Source: Candidatus Eremiobacter antarcticus (GTDB taxonomy: Bacteria > Vulcanimicrobiota > Vulcanimicrobiia > Eremiobacterales > Eremiobacteraceae). From it: a stretch of 64,000 bases of DNA. The notes under the pieces were generated by a model, which made no database searches, was not told where the DNA came from, and worked only from the letters and a program-made list of their open reading frames with translations. Location: the NCBI GenBank assembly GCA_003244105.1, contig QHBK01000014.1:150290-214289 (forward strand), given 5' to 3'. Position numbers and translations under genes: made by a program. How positions within the stretch are numbered: the stretch's first letter is position 1; every line of letters begins with the position of its first letter. This document shows positions 17,428-26,546 of this stretch, piece after piece.

Positions 17428-17727
17428 TTAGCCGCGAGCTCGGCGGGATTTGCGCAAGACCTTCACCGCTTTGCCGACGTGCTGTTTCACGACGCCGCGC
17501 ACGATCGATTCGACTTCGCGCTTCTGCGGGATGCGGTTCATCTGCGGCACGACGCCGATGACCACTTGGCAGGAGGTGCAGGCGACCGTCCAGATCGTCA
17601 GCTCGCCGCCGGCACGCTCAGCGCGCGCGCGAAACGGCACCGCTTTGAGACAGTGCGGGCACTTGCGCTTGAAGATGCCGGGCGTTTCCGGTTCGGGGCG
17701 AGCTGGCCGCCTTCTCTTACGCGCCAT
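17428..17727 (-). CDS. Small basic protein with paired CxxC motifs
   Basis: The ATG at 17727 (MARKRRRPARPE) is preferred over upstream in-frame codons, because the longer frame overlaps the amino acid transporter. The 99-residue protein is very basic at both ends and contains CPHC and, about 30 residues later, CTSC, an arrangement suited to one zinc site. The tail is Lys/Arg-rich (KHVGKAVKVLRKSRRARG), suggesting nucleic acid binding. No named family is recognised. Confidence 0.6.
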   Translation of the reverse strand: MARKRRRPARPEPETPGIFKRKCPHCLKAVPFRARAERAGGELTIWTVACTSCQVVIGVVPQMNRIPQKREVESIVRGVVKQHVGKAVKVLRKSRRARG

Positions 17728-17753
17728 GTGGCATTCCCGGCGTAAGCGCTGCC

Positions 17754-18518
17754 TTAATGCGCATGACTGATGAAGCGCTCCAAAAACTGACGAGTGCGCG
17801 GATCCTTGGGATTGACCAAACACTCATGCGGCGGCCCTTCTTCTATAAACGAACCGCCGTCCATGAAGACGACGCGGTCCGCGACTTCGCGCGCAAACCC
17901 TAGCTCGTGGGTGACCACGAGCATCGTCATGCCCTCGCGCGCGAGGTCGCGCATGACGGTCAGCACCTCGCCCGTCAGTTCGGGATCCAGGGCCGACGTC
18001 GGCTCGTCGAACAGCATCACTTGCGGCTCCATCGCGAGCGCGCGGGCAATGGCTACCCGCTGCGCTTGGCCGCCTGACAACGTGCTCGGATAGACGTCGC
18101 GCTTATCGGACAAGCCCACTTTGGCCAGCAGCACTTCGGCCATCTCGATCGCCCGCGGCCGGCTCTGCTTGCGCACGACGATGGGAGCTTCGATCAAATT
18201 CTCGAGCACCGTTTTATGCGGGAACAGATTGAACGTCTGGAACACCATCCCTACCCGCTTGCGCAGCTCGATCAGCGCGCGGCCATGTTCCCGCGTCCGC
18301 TCTCCCGCGGGCAGCGTTATGCCGGCAACCGTGATCTCGCCTGCATCCGGCTCTTCCAAGAAATTGATGCAGCGCAGCAGCGTGCTCTTGCCAGACCCGG
18401 ACCGGCCGATGATGCACACCACTTCGTTCTGCTCGACCTGGAAGTTCAAGCCGCTCAAGACGACGACGCGCCCGAACGACTTGTGCAGATTGCTGATCGC
18501 GACCACGGTCGGGCGCAC
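17754..18518 (-). CDS. Polar amino acid ABC transporter ATPase (GlnQ/HisP type)
   Basis: The third gene of a complete importer operon. Walker [10 protein letters not shown], the family motif [13 protein letters not shown]-loop [13 protein letters not shown], signature LSGGQAQR, Walker [13 protein letters not shown] and H-loop [15 protein letters not shown] are all intact. The GTG at 18518 starts three bases after the permease stop. Upstream in-frame residues lie inside the permease gene and are not credible. The LFPHKT stretch with ENLIEAP is typical of amino acid uptake ATPases. Confidence 0.93.
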   Translation of the reverse strand: MRPTVVAISNLHKSFGRVVVLSGLNFQVEQNEVVCIIGRSGSGKSTLLRCINFLEEPDAGEITVAGITLPAGERTREHGRALIELRKRVGMVFQTFNLFPHKTVLENLIEAPIVVRKQSRPRAIEMAEVLLAKVGLSDKRDVYPSTLSGGQAQRVAIARALAMEPQVMLFDEPTSALDPELTGEVLTVMRDLAREGMTMLVVTHELGFAREVADRVVFMDGGSFIEEGPPHECLVNPKDPRTRQFLERFISHAH

Positions 18519-18520
18519 GC

Positions 18521-19336
18521 TCAGCGATCTCCCTGCGCCATGCTGTGCTCCAGGCGCCCTTGGAAGTACGAGAACACGATGGTCAAGAGCCAGTACCATG
18601 CCGCCGCGATGACCAGCGCTTCGAAGAAGTTGTTGCGCGGCAGGCCGGCTTGGCGCGCGCGGCCGGTGAGCTCTTCCAAAGCGATGGCGCTCGCAAGCGC
18701 CGTATCCTTTTGCATGGCGATGAACTGGTTGCCGATGTCAGGCGTCACGATGCGCAGCGCTTGCGGCAAGACGATGCGGTACATGGTCTGCCACGGCGTC
18801 ATTCCAAGCGCGGAGGCCGCTTCTGTTTGTCCGCGGCTCACCGCTTGGATGCCGGCGCGGAACACTTCGCTCATATAGGCGCCGTAGTTGAGGCTGAGCG
18901 CCGCAGCCGCCGAGATGAACGAGCTCAAGATGATGTGGAACTGAGCCAAGCCCTGATAGATGAAGTAGAACTGCAGAAAAAGCGGCGTGCCGCGGATCAG
19001 CGAGATATACAGGCCGGCAAAACTGTTGAGCGGCGCCACGCGCGAGATGCGCGCGAGCGCTGACAGAAAGGCGATGACGCTGGCGCAGGCGATGGAAATG
19101 ACCGACAGCTCCAGCGTAATGATGACGCCCGCCGAGATGAAGAGCCACCAGCCGCGCATGAAGCCCACATCCAGCGTGATCGTGTGGACGTGGACCGGCC
19201 CGAACGCGAACTGCAGGCCGCTGAACAGCGCGACCAGACACGCAAGCCATACGAGAGTCCACAACGCGAGCCACGTGCGAAACGGAAGACGAAGTCGGGT
19301 GGCGGGCCTCGGCTGCGACGGCGAGGCGGCGATCAC
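18521..19336 (-). CDS. Polar amino acid ABC transporter permease (HisM/GlnP type)
   Basis: An inner-membrane permease of 271 residues, with the family EAA-loop region [25 protein letters not shown] and the segment [19 protein letters not shown]. Five to six hydrophobic spans are visible. It starts inside the stop of the binding-protein gene (ATGA overlap at 19333-19336) and ends just ahead of the ATPase. A single permease gene implies a homodimeric channel, as in GlnP systems. Confidence 0.93.
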   Translation of the reverse strand: MIAASPSQPRPATRLRLPFRTWLALWTLVWLACLVALFSGLQFAFGPVHVHTITLDVGFMRGWWLFISAGVIITLELSVISIACASVIAFLSALARISRVAPLNSFAGLYISLIRGTPLFLQFYFIYQGLAQFHIILSSFISAAAALSLNYGAYMSEVFRAGIQAVSRGQTEAASALGMTPWQTMYRIVLPQALRIVTPDIGNQFIAMQKDTALASAIALEELTGRARQAGLPRNNFFEALVIAAAWYWLLTIVFSYFQGRLEHSMAQGDR

Positions 19337-20262
19337 TGCTTGCGGCTGAGATCGATGCCGTAGTACTTCTTCGAAAGAGCGCTCAGCATGCCGTCTTTGT
19401 GCATCCCCCGGATGGCGCTCTGCACCGCCGCGAAGAGCGATGCGGGATCGTTGGGGCTGCTCTTGTCGATCGCGACCGCCGAGGCGTCGTAAAAGACAGG
19501 CTTGTCCAAAACTTTATACGCTTGGCCGCTGCGGATCTGATACATCGCAAACGGCAGCGCGGTGAGCACGGCGTCCAAACGCACGCCGTCCCCCAAGGCC
19601 AAATCTTGCAGCGCCAGGAGGTCGGTGTCGTAGGGCACGACGCGGGTCTGCGGCGGGGGCCGCAAGATCTTCTCGCCGATCAGCGAGAGATGGTTCTCCA
19701 GATAGGCTTGGTACGTGGTCGCCGTGCCGACGCCGACGCGCTTGCCGGTCAGGTCGTTGATGGATGCCGCCTTGCTGTCGCGGTTCACGACGAACGACGC
19801 CGGCACGTAGTAGTATGGGTCGCTCAAGTAGAGCACGCGTTGGCGGTCGTGGGTGATGCTCATCGAGCCGACGTCCACATCCCAGCGGCCGCTCCAATGG
19901 CCGCCAGTGATGACGTCGAAGCTGATGTCCAGGTACTGAGGCTGCACGCCGATGCGCCGGGCGATCTCGCGGCCGACGTCGACGTCAAAACCGTGCCAGA
20001 CGCCGTCGGCCGTCCGATAGCTCTGCGGCTCGTATTTGGCGTCGGTGGCGATGAGCAGTTTCCCGCGGCGCTTCACGACCGCCAGCAGATCGGCGCCGCC
20101 GGCGCTCGAAGTGGCCGTCGCGCCGCCAACCGGTTGATCGGTGGTCCTCGTTCCCGAACTGCACGCGCTCGCAGCGGCGATGAACGCGAGCGCGAAGAGC
20201 AGGCACAGCACGGCCGGGACCAGCCTTGCGGTCGACCGAATAGCAGCTTGGCTTGAACCCAT
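19333..20262 (-). CDS. Amino acid ABC transporter substrate-binding lipoprotein (family 3)
   Basis: A family-3 periplasmic binding protein, first gene of the importer operon. The ATG at 20262 gives a lipoprotein signal with the lipobox ASAC (Cys34). Domain landmarks include LLIATDAKYEPQSY, GFDVDVGREIARRIG, YLDISFDVITGGHWSGRWDV and GKRVGVGTATTYQAYLE. The upstream extension in the same frame runs antisense over the response regulator and is rejected. The ligand is probably a polar amino acid, not determinable here. Confidence 0.92.
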   Translation of the reverse strand: MGSSQAAIRSTARLVPAVLCLLFALAFIAAASACSSGTRTTDQPVGGATATSSAGGADLLAVVKRRGKLLIATDAKYEPQSYRTADGVWHGFDVDVGREIARRIGVQPQYLDISFDVITGGHWSGRWDVDVGSMSITHDRQRVLYLSDPYYYVPASFVVNRDSKAASINDLTGKRVGVGTATTYQAYLENHLSLIGEKILRPPPQTRVVPYDTDLLALQDLALGDGVRLDAVLTALPFAMYQIRSGQAYKVLDKPVFYDASAVAIDKSSPNDPASLFAAVQSAIRGMHKDGMLSALSKKYYGIDLSRKQ

Positions 20263-20346
20263 GCCAAAGAGAATTTTCAGCAAAGACGTGGCGTCTACAT
20301 TGAGAGGTCTTCCGTCACCGTCCTGCAAGCGGCGCGAGCCCATCCG

Positions 20347-21039
20347 ATGACGCCGAGCGCCAAAGTGTTGGTCATCGACGACGAGCAGCGCATCCGCGAG
20401 ATGCTCGAGCTCGGCTTGAGCCGCGAGGGGTTTTCGGTGCAGTCTGCGCGGGATGCACGCCAGGCGCTTGCGGTCGTCTCGTCGTGGGCTCCCGACGTCA
20501 TCATCCTCGATGTGATGATGCCACAGATCGACGGCTTCGCGCTGCTGCCCATGCTGCGCAAACAGACCCACGCACCGGTAGTGATGCTGAGCGCCAAGGG
20601 CGACATCCCCGACAAAGTCACCGGCCTGACTCTGGGCGCAGATGATTACTTGGCCAAACCGTTCGCGCTCGAGGAGCTGGTCGCGCGCCTCTCCGCCGCG
20701 CTGCGCCGGCCGCAGCTCGTAACGCCGGACACGCTGCAATTCGGCGATTTGCACGTGCAAGTGTCGTCACGAGAAGTGCGACGCGGCGAGACCAAGATCG
20801 GTCTGACCAACCGGGAGTTCACGCTGCTGCTCACGTTCTTGCGCTCGCCTGGACGGATCTTCAGCAAGGAGCAGCTGTTGGACTTGGTGTGGGGCTACGA
20901 CTTCGAAGGCGATACCGGCGTGGTCGAGACCTACATGTCCTACCTGCGCGCCAAAGTGGACGTCGTGCCCGATCGCAAGCTTTTGCACACGGTGCGCGGC
21001 GCCGGTTATTGCCTCAAGGATCCGTCGGCTTCGCCCTGA
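20347..21039 (+). CDS. OmpR/PhoB-family response regulator
   Basis: A two-domain regulator of 230 residues. The receiver domain has acidic Asp11-Asp12, phospho-acceptor Asp55 in ILDVMMP, and Lys104 in LAKPF. The C-terminal winged helix (VWGYDFEGDTGVVETYMSYLRAK, HTVRGAGY) is the OmpR-type DNA-binding domain. It converges with a histidine kinase gene, and their 3' ends overlap by 34 bases, so they are a probable pair despite opposite orientation. It is divergent from the amino acid importer, which it could regulate. Confidence 0.94.
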   Translation: MTPSAKVLVIDDEQRIREMLELGLSREGFSVQSARDARQALAVVSSWAPDVIILDVMMPQIDGFALLPMLRKQTHAPVVMLSAKGDIPDKVTGLTLGADDYLAKPFALEELVARLSAALRRPQLVTPDTLQFGDLHVQVSSREVRRGETKIGLTNREFTLLLTFLRSPGRIFSKEQLLDLVWGYDFEGDTGVVETYMSYLRAKVDVVPDRKLLHTVRGAGYCLKDPSASP

Positions 21040-22559
21040 CCAGGCGCGGCGGTCTCAGCGGCTAACGGCAGGCGCATGGTCACGGTCGTCCCCTTATGGC
21101 GGCGGCTGTCTAGGGAGATGGTTCCATGCGCGCGCTCGACGCTGCGCTTGGCGATCGCAAGGCCCAATCCCGAGCCAGGCACGTCGCGGCGCGCGCCGCC
21201 GCGGAAGAAGCGCTCGAAGGCGTGCGCGCGATCTTCTTCGCTCATCCCGGGCCCATCGTCTTCCACCCGGATCACGGCCGCGCCGTCGTCGCCTTGCACC
21301 GACGTCCGAATGTTCGCGCCGGGCGCGTACTTGATCGCGTTGTCGACGATGTTGTGCAGCGCTTCCCGGACCTCGTCCTCATCCGCCATCGCGTAACAAG
21401 CTCCGTTGCTGTTGAAGGTCAGCGTCGATCCGTTCGCGAGCGGCTTTTCAGTCTCGACGACCTTGCGCGCGAGCGCCGTGAGGTCGACCAGCTCTTCGTC
21501 GTATGAATCCGGGCTCTCTAAGCGCGCCAGCAGCAGCAGCTTGCCGATGAGCACGCGCATGTGTTCCCCTTCCGAGCGCATGGTCTCCAAGATCTGGCGC
21601 GCCAAATTTTGCTCGGCGATCGCGCCGCGGTGCAGCACGTCGATGTATCCCATGATCACAGTCAAGGGCGTGCGCAGCTCGTGACCGGCGTCGGCGACGA
21701 ACTGGCGCATGTTCGCTTCCAGACGCTGGCGCTCCGATACAGCGGCGGAGGCCATCGCCGCAGCGGCGTTATAGGCGCGGAACAAGTCGCCGCTGCCTTT
21801 CTCTTCTTCGGCCGCTGGCGTGAAGCGGCTGAAGTCGCCGCTGGTGAAGCGCTGCAAAGCGTTGGTCACCGAATAGACCGGAGAAAGGGCCTGACTGGCA
21901 GTGCGCCGAGTCGCGTAATAGCTTGCGAACATGGCAAGCGTCGTGAGCAACACCACAAAACCGATATAGCGCCAGATGGAGGGGGTCAACATCGAGGCGT
22001 CGCCGACGATCAGCGCATAGCCGCCCGGAAACCGCGTGAAGCTATCCGCGTGATGCGGCATGCCGGTGAAGCGCATGAGCAAGGGCGGCTCCGCTGCAAC
22101 GCGCAGCTCGACATTCCGGATGACTTTGCGCTCGGTGCGGCCACCTGTGCCGAGCGGCGGCCGAGACGTGTTGGATGGCGTCCTCGATTCGCGGCCCGGC
22201 CCGGGTGGAAATTCCAGCGGCGCGACCTTCACCATGGCAGCGGCCGATTGCCCCTGATCCTTCAGTTCCGGTGCGCCCGCAAGCAGCTTGCCCTTGTCGT
22301 CGAAAAAGGCGAAGCGGATCTGGGGATCCGCGTCGATCTCCCGGGCGATAGCCATGGCGGCTTGCGGCAACGGAACGCCCCGCTCGCGGTAGCGGTTCAT
22401 CAGCGTCTCGATGGAAACGCGAGTAGCGATGACGGCGCGCGCCGTCAGATGCGCGTTCTCTATCGCCAATGCGAAGCCAGAGACCAACAAGAGCACAAGG
22501 CCGAACAGTGCGATGATGATCAGGTTGGAGCGCGTCAGGCGCGAGGCTAGCGCGGACAT
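21006..22559 (-). CDS. Sensor histidine kinase
   Basis: A 517-residue membrane kinase. TM1 is at about residues 12-33, a ~160-residue extracytoplasmic region follows, TM2 at about 197-217, then a HAMP-like linker. The phospho-acceptor is His293 in DAGHELRTPL, and the ATPase domain has HNIVDNAIKYAP, EDDGPGMSEED and GSGLGLAIAK. All catalytic boxes are intact. It lies downstream of an LTxxQ periplasmic protein on the same strand, with a strong hairpin in between. The sensor domain is not recognised; the neighbour hints at envelope or metal stress. Confidence 0.94.
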   Translation of the reverse strand: MSALASRLTRSNLIIIALFGLVLLLVSGFALAIENAHLTARAVIATRVSIETLMNRYRERGVPLPQAAMAIAREIDADPQIRFAFFDDKGKLLAGAPELKDQGQSAAAMVKVAPLEFPPGPGRESRTPSNTSRPPLGTGGRTERKVIRNVELRVAAEPPLLMRFTGMPHHADSFTRFPGGYALIVGDASMLTPSIWRYIGFVVLLTTLAMFASYYATRRTASQALSPVYSVTNALQRFTSGDFSRFTPAAEEEKGSGDLFRAYNAAAAMASAAVSERQRLEANMRQFVADAGHELRTPLTVIMGYIDVLHRGAIAEQNLARQILETMRSEGEHMRVLIGKLLLLARLESPDSYDEELVDLTALARKVVETEKPLANGSTLTFNSNGACYAMADEDEVREALHNIVDNAIKYAPGANIRTSVQGDDGAAVIRVEDDGPGMSEEDRAHAFERFFRGGARRDVPGSGLGLAIAKRSVERAHGTISLDSRRHKGTTVTMRLPLAAETAAPGQGEADGSLRQ

Positions 22560-22580
22560 CGGCTTGTCATCTTCGCTGAA

Positions 22581-22611
22581 AGGCCACGCCGGTCATTGAC
22601 CGGCATGGCCT
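22581..22611 (-). terminator. Strong 14-bp hairpin between periplasmic gene and kinase gene
   Basis: Two 14-base arms (22581-22594 and 22598-22611) pair with one mismatch around a three-base loop. On the minus strand the stem is followed by only three Ts, so termination may be partial. It sits 22 bases before the kinase start, where it could act as an attenuator or protect transcript ends. Confidence 0.6.
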
Positions 22612-22661
22612 CGCTTTCGCTCCTTTCCTGCTGATAAGGGACTTTGGGGCCCGTATCGTTC

Positions 22662-23327
22662 TTATTGGTGATTGATGACGCGTACTTTCGTGAACATCTC
22701 CATCTCGAAGCCGTGCAAGGCGACCGCGAGAACCGTTCGTGCCGCGGCCGTTTGCGGATTTCCCATGGACTGCATTCCATGGCCCATCATGCCGTGATCC
22801 ATCATGCCATGCTCCATACCGCCCATGTGCTCGGGACCGCCGGGATGACCCGCGCCGAAACGGACGTCCATACTGGTTTGAACCTTCTGGCGCTGTTGCG
22901 GTGTGAGGTAGCTGTCGGCCTGAGTTTTTGCGGATTGCATGAGGCCGGCGGCCTGCTGCATCAGCGCGCTGTGCGTGCTCAAGATCCGTTGGGACTGAGC
23001 GGATGACAGAGCGTTCTGCAATTGCTGCGCGGCAGCGTCGAGGCTGGGATTCGGCGCGATCGCCAAATTGCCGGCGATTTGAGCCAGCCGCGTTCGCTGC
23101 TGGGGGGTGAGGATGCCGAGGATTTGGGAGCGCCCTTGGACGTGCAGTTGGCCTAGACGCTGGTGAACAGACGACCAGACCTGGCCGATCTGCTGTTGCT
23201 GTTGGGGGGTGAGTTGCAGCTCTTGAGCCTCGTGCGGCCCAAGATATGGAGCGGGCAGCTCGCCTGCGAGCGCTCCGGCGGATAGGGATAATGCGACGGC
23301 GAGCATCGCAGGAATGATTTTCTTCAT
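22662..23327 (-). CDS. Exported LTxxQ (CpxP/Spy-like) protein with Met/His-rich tail
   Basis: A signal peptide (MKKIIPAMLAVALS, cleavage near GALAG) precedes a helical, Gln-rich protein carrying three LTPQQ motifs (after about residues 45, 75 and 135). LTxxQ motifs define the CpxP/Spy family of periplasmic chaperone-like stress proteins. Near the C-terminus lies a Met/His/Gly segment (EHMGGMEHGMMDHG) suited to binding copper or nickel. The ATG at 23327 is chosen because it begins a perfect signal peptide. The location upstream of a histidine kinase suggests it modulates that sensor, as CpxP does CpxA; this is inference. Confidence 0.8.
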   Translation of the reverse strand: MKKIIPAMLAVALSLSAGALAGELPAPYLGPHEAQELQLTPQQQQQIGQVWSSVHQRLGQLHVQGRSQILGILTPQQRTRLAQIAGNLAIAPNPSLDAAAQQLQNALSSAQSQRILSTHSALMQQAAGLMQSAKTQADSYLTPQQRQKVQTSMDVRFGAGHPGGPEHMGGMEHGMMDHGMMGHGMQSMGNPQTAAARTVLAVALHGFEMEMFTKVRVINHQ

Positions 23328-23362
23328 GCCCTTCAGTCTAGGGCCCAATGCTTAGAAGATGT

Positions 23363-25114
23363 TTAGAAAACCGCCCGGTCTTTGTCCACGCGCAGCGTCA
23401 AGACCGCGACGTCGTCTTTGTGCTCGACACCCCGCAGCGTGCGCCGCATGAGGGCCTTGGCATGATTGCTGGAAGCCGAGGTCCGTTCGAGTGCCGCGGC
23501 CTGCAGCAAGAGAGTTTCGGCGGCGATGAGATCGCGGGAATGCTCTAGGATGCCGTCGGTGTACAGCACCAGCAGCGAGCCGGGCTGCAGCCCCATCTCC
23601 CACTCACAAGGGGTTCCGCTTTGCGGCGCGCCGAGCATGACCCCGCCATGGGGGCAGACAACAGCCGCCCCGTCGGGCCCTGCCAGGACCGGCGGGGGAT
23701 GACCGGCGGTCGCATACGTGAGCGCCAGCGTTTTCGGATCGATGACGCCGAAAATGGCCGCCGCCATGGGCTCGTCGCTGTGCAGGGCCATCACTTCGTT
23801 GGCGCGTGTCAGCACGCGTGCAGGGGTTGCGCCCTGCTCCAAGGCGGCTACCCGAAAGGTATGCCGTATTTCGCCCATGATGATCGCCGCCGCGAGGCCG
23901 TGACCAACGACATCGCCGATGGAGAAAGCTATCCGGCCGTCAGGCAGCGGGAATGCGTCATACCAGTCGCCGCCGACGGCGGTCTCCTGTGTGCTGGGGA
24001 GGTAGGCAGCGTCGAACCGCAAGCCCGCCATCTGCGGCAGCTCGCTCGGAAGAAGAGCTTGCTGAAGCTCATCCGCCACCCGGTGCTGGCGCTCGTACAA
24101 GAGCGCGTTGTCGTATGCCAGAGCGGCGCGAAGCGCGAGTTCTTCCGCAAGCACGACATCCTTCTCGTCGTAGCGCCGCCCCGACTCTGCCGAGATAAAC
24201 GTCATGGCGCCGAACGACCGGCCTCGGGCGCGCAGCGCGACGACCATCGCCGAAGTGAAACCCACGGAGGTGAGCAGCTTGAGATGGCGCTCGTCCACCG
24301 CGGATTCAGCCAGCATCGCTTCGCTGATCTCCGGATATAGCTCCGAAGCACCCGTGCGAGTGACCTGAGGCGCGCCGCGTTCCTGGTCAGGGTCCGTCGG
24401 ATACGCGCGCAGTTCGCGGGCCAGCTCCGTCTTGTTGGGGTCGCTGTGCAAGACCACTTCGGACCGTAGGGATCCGTCGGGCTGGATCAGATCCACCGCA
24501 CACCAATCCGCCAGGCGGGGCACCGTGATCTGAGCAATGCGCTCGAGCGCCGTATGGGAGTCGAGCGAAAGGAACACGACTTTGCCGGCGTCGGTGATGA
24601 ACCTCAGCGCCTCCGTCTCCCGGCTGCGTTCGGTTATGTCCACGAACGCGCCCACTGCTCCCCGCGGCTTTTGATTCTCATCGAAGAGCGGGCCCGCAAA
24701 CATGAGCCATTTGCACAGCCTGCCGCTTTGCAGGCGCACGTCCAACTCGACATCGCTGACCGTCGTGCCTTCGGCTGCCGCTACCCGCATCGGCAGTTCA
24801 TGAAATGGAATTTCACGGCCGTTGCGCAGAAAGCGAACGCGCAGCTCCATATCGGCTTGTGTGAGCACCAGCGAACCGTCGATCCCCGGCGCAAGTCCCA
24901 AGGCTTCGCAGGCTTTGCGATTTGCGACGAAACGCGTGCACTCTGCGTCGTCTGCGATGAGCGTCGCGAAAGGAAGCGCGTCGAACGGCGAGCGCAATCC
25001 GCTGTTCGCGGTCTGGCCCTGCTCAAACACTTGGCGGATTTCGATATCGTCGGCTTCTTGCAGTTGGACGATGGAGGCGGCATGCGTCGGGAGCGGGGAG
25101 ACCTCGTGGCGCAT
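23363..25114 (-). CDS. PAS-GAF-SpoIIE (PP2C-type) serine phosphatase
   Basis: A 583-residue signalling phosphatase of the RsbU/RsbP class. Residues about 25-160 form a PAS-like sensor ending in GAFVDITERS, and about 170-340 a GAF domain. The C-terminal ~240 residues are a SpoIIE phosphatase with acidic metal motifs VGGDWYDAF, IGDVVGHG, YTDGILEH and KDDVAVL, all intact. Such proteins usually dephosphorylate an anti-sigma-factor antagonist, but no STAS or HPK partner is nearby. The minus-strand sequence TATATT lies about five bases before the ATG, hinting at a leaderless transcript. Confidence 0.9.
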   Translation of the reverse strand: MRHEVSPLPTHAASIVQLQEADDIEIRQVFEQGQTANSGLRSPFDALPFATLIADDAECTRFVANRKACEALGLAPGIDGSLVLTQADMELRVRFLRNGREIPFHELPMRVAAAEGTTVSDVELDVRLQSGRLCKWLMFAGPLFDENQKPRGAVGAFVDITERSRETEALRFITDAGKVVFLSLDSHTALERIAQITVPRLADWCAVDLIQPDGSLRSEVVLHSDPNKTELARELRAYPTDPDQERGAPQVTRTGASELYPEISEAMLAESAVDERHLKLLTSVGFTSAMVVALRARGRSFGAMTFISAESGRRYDEKDVVLAEELALRAALAYDNALLYERQHRVADELQQALLPSELPQMAGLRFDAAYLPSTQETAVGGDWYDAFPLPDGRIAFSIGDVVGHGLAAAIIMGEIRHTFRVAALEQGATPARVLTRANEVMALHSDEPMAAAIFGVIDPKTLALTYATAGHPPPVLAGPDGAAVVCPHGGVMLGAPQSGTPCEWEMGLQPGSLLVLYTDGILEHSRDLIAAETLLLQAAALERTSASSNHAKALMRRTLRGVEHKDDVAVLTLRVDKDRAVF

Positions 25115-25223
25115 ATAAGAATATAACCGTCATTCTAAAGCAACTGAGTGCTTAGTTGTTGTGAAGTAAGCCGGCAAGGTCCTGCCTGATGCAACGATTT
25201 CCCGGCCCAGCTGCTCGCGTGCG

Positions 25224-25239
25224 TGTGGTTGACGTCACA
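25224..25239. promoter_or_regulatory. CRP/FNR-like palindrome
   Basis: TGTGGTTGACGTCACA has the TGTGA-N6-TCACA layout of CRP-family operators with one mismatch in the left half. It lies 110 bases upstream of the phosphatase start. Whether the organism has a matching regulator is not shown by this window. Confidence 0.3.
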
Positions 25240-25283
25240 CGAGCTTGACCTCAGGACTGAAGCCCGGGAACTCGGAGCAGGTT

Positions 25284-25817
25284 TTAGAGCCGGCGATCCG
25301 GCGCCGCGGAGCGCCCATCGCGCGCGAAGAAGTACAGTTTCGGAATGATTTGCCCGTTCTTCACCTCCAGCATGCCGTATGAGTATAACGGGTTGCGGCG
25401 CTTGTCTGTCGGCGAGCCTGGATTGACCAGCCAGACGCCCTCCCGCTGCTCGCAATACGGGATGTGACTGTGTCCGAACAGCACGGCGTGCACCTTTTCA
25501 TTGCTGAACGACCTCCACGCCCGTTCCACGGTGGTCTTGGCGGAGCCGTCGCCGTGGACCATGCCGATGCGCACGTCGCCGACTTCAAGGATCTTGCGTC
25601 GGCCGAAGATGCGGACGATGTCCGGACCGTCGTTGTTGCCCGCGATCGCTTCGACCGGCGCGAACCGTTCGAGCATGTCGCGCACCTCAAGAGACGTGAA
25701 ATCTCCCATATGGGCGATGATGTCGGGCCGTTGCTCTCTGAAGGCGCGCACGAGCTGGTCTGGCAGCCGTCTGGCGCTGTGCGGCATGTGGGTGTCGGAG
25801 ACCAAACCGATCTTCAC
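25284..25817 (-). CDS. Calcineurin-like metallophosphoesterase (YfcE/MJ0936 type)
   Basis: A compact binuclear-metal phosphodiesterase. The full set of ligands is visible: GLVSDTHMP (Asp, His), MGDF (Asp), AGNNDG (Asn), VHGDG (His) and FGHSHIP (His, His). I start it at the GTG giving VKIGLVSDTH, because family members begin directly at this strand and because an ATG at 25880 would leave only 14 bases to the divergent peptidase start. The longer start remains possible. The natural substrate is unknown. It is not the PdeM type associated with ligase clusters as far as motifs show. Confidence 0.85.
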   Translation of the reverse strand: MKIGLVSDTHMPHSARRLPDQLVRAFREQRPDIIAHMGDFTSLEVRDMLERFAPVEAIAGNNDGPDIVRIFGRRKILEVGDVRIGMVHGDGSAKTTVERAWRSFSNEKVHAVLFGHSHIPYCEQREGVWLVNPGSPTDKRRNPLYSYGMLEVKNGQIIPKLYFFARDGRSAAPDRRL

Positions 25818-25894
25818 GATCTCATGCTTCTGTCGAGGGCACGGGGTGACATCCATCACTGCTCCCGTGCGTCTCGGCATGCCTTCATGCCGAT

Positions 25895-26485
25895 ATGTAT
25901 GAGACCATGTGCCAATTAGATCGCGGCGCCTTTATAGCCGGGGCAGCTTCTGCGCTGGTCACGTCGGCGCTGCTGACGCCACTGTGGCGTGCGAACGCGA
26001 GCGGCCTCGTCAAGCCGCAGCACAGCTCGCGTTACGTGTTGTGGCTGCAGCGCATGCAGACGGGCGAATCGGCTGCGGAGCCGTTCTCGGTCGATGGCCG
26101 ATCGGTCTACATGCCCGGCTACGAAAGGTTATGCGGAGTGCTGCGCGATCTGCACGTGCCGTTGCAAGAAGGCGACGTGCAGATGTCCATGCGCACGATC
26201 GAAGCGCTCTGGTCCGTTCAACAATACTTGGCGCGAGCCGGCATTCAAGAGCCGATCGTCGTGCACAGCGGTTACCGCACGCCGCGGACAAACGCGAACA
26301 CGGAAGGCGCCGCGCGGCAGTCGTACCACATGTGGGCGATGGCGGTCGATTTCCATGTGCCCAACGTCGCAATGGATTACTTAGCCGCCATCTGCATGGC
26401 GTGCCCCGCGCGCGGCGGCGTGGGCTACTATCCCGGCGGCTGGGTTCACTTGGACACGGGACCGCAGCGATATTGGTCGGGTTGA
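25895..26485 (+). CDS. Exported M15-like peptidase (DUF882/YcbK family)
   Basis: A zinc peptidase-fold protein related to D-Ala-D-Ala carboxypeptidases. Core motifs are visible: VVHSGYRTPRTN, SYHMWAMAVDFHV (His and Asp ligands) and GGVGYYPGGWVHLDTGP (final His). The N-terminal FIAGAASALVTSALL segment resembles a Tat-type signal, but the expected twin Arg is absent (only DRGAF), so the export route is unclear. An alternative ATG lies four codons downstream. Likely acts on peptidoglycan. Confidence 0.82.
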   Translation: MYETMCQLDRGAFIAGAASALVTSALLTPLWRANASGLVKPQHSSRYVLWLQRMQTGESAAEPFSVDGRSVYMPGYERLCGVLRDLHVPLQEGDVQMSMRTIEALWSVQQYLARAGIQEPIVVHSGYRTPRTNANTEGAARQSYHMWAMAVDFHVPNVAMDYLAAICMACPARGGVGYYPGGWVHLDTGPQRYWSG

Positions 26486-26546
26486 ACGCCTTGAAGCGAG
26501 ACCGCCGCTAGGCGGGTCCGGCTGTACGCCTACCGAAACATACGGT

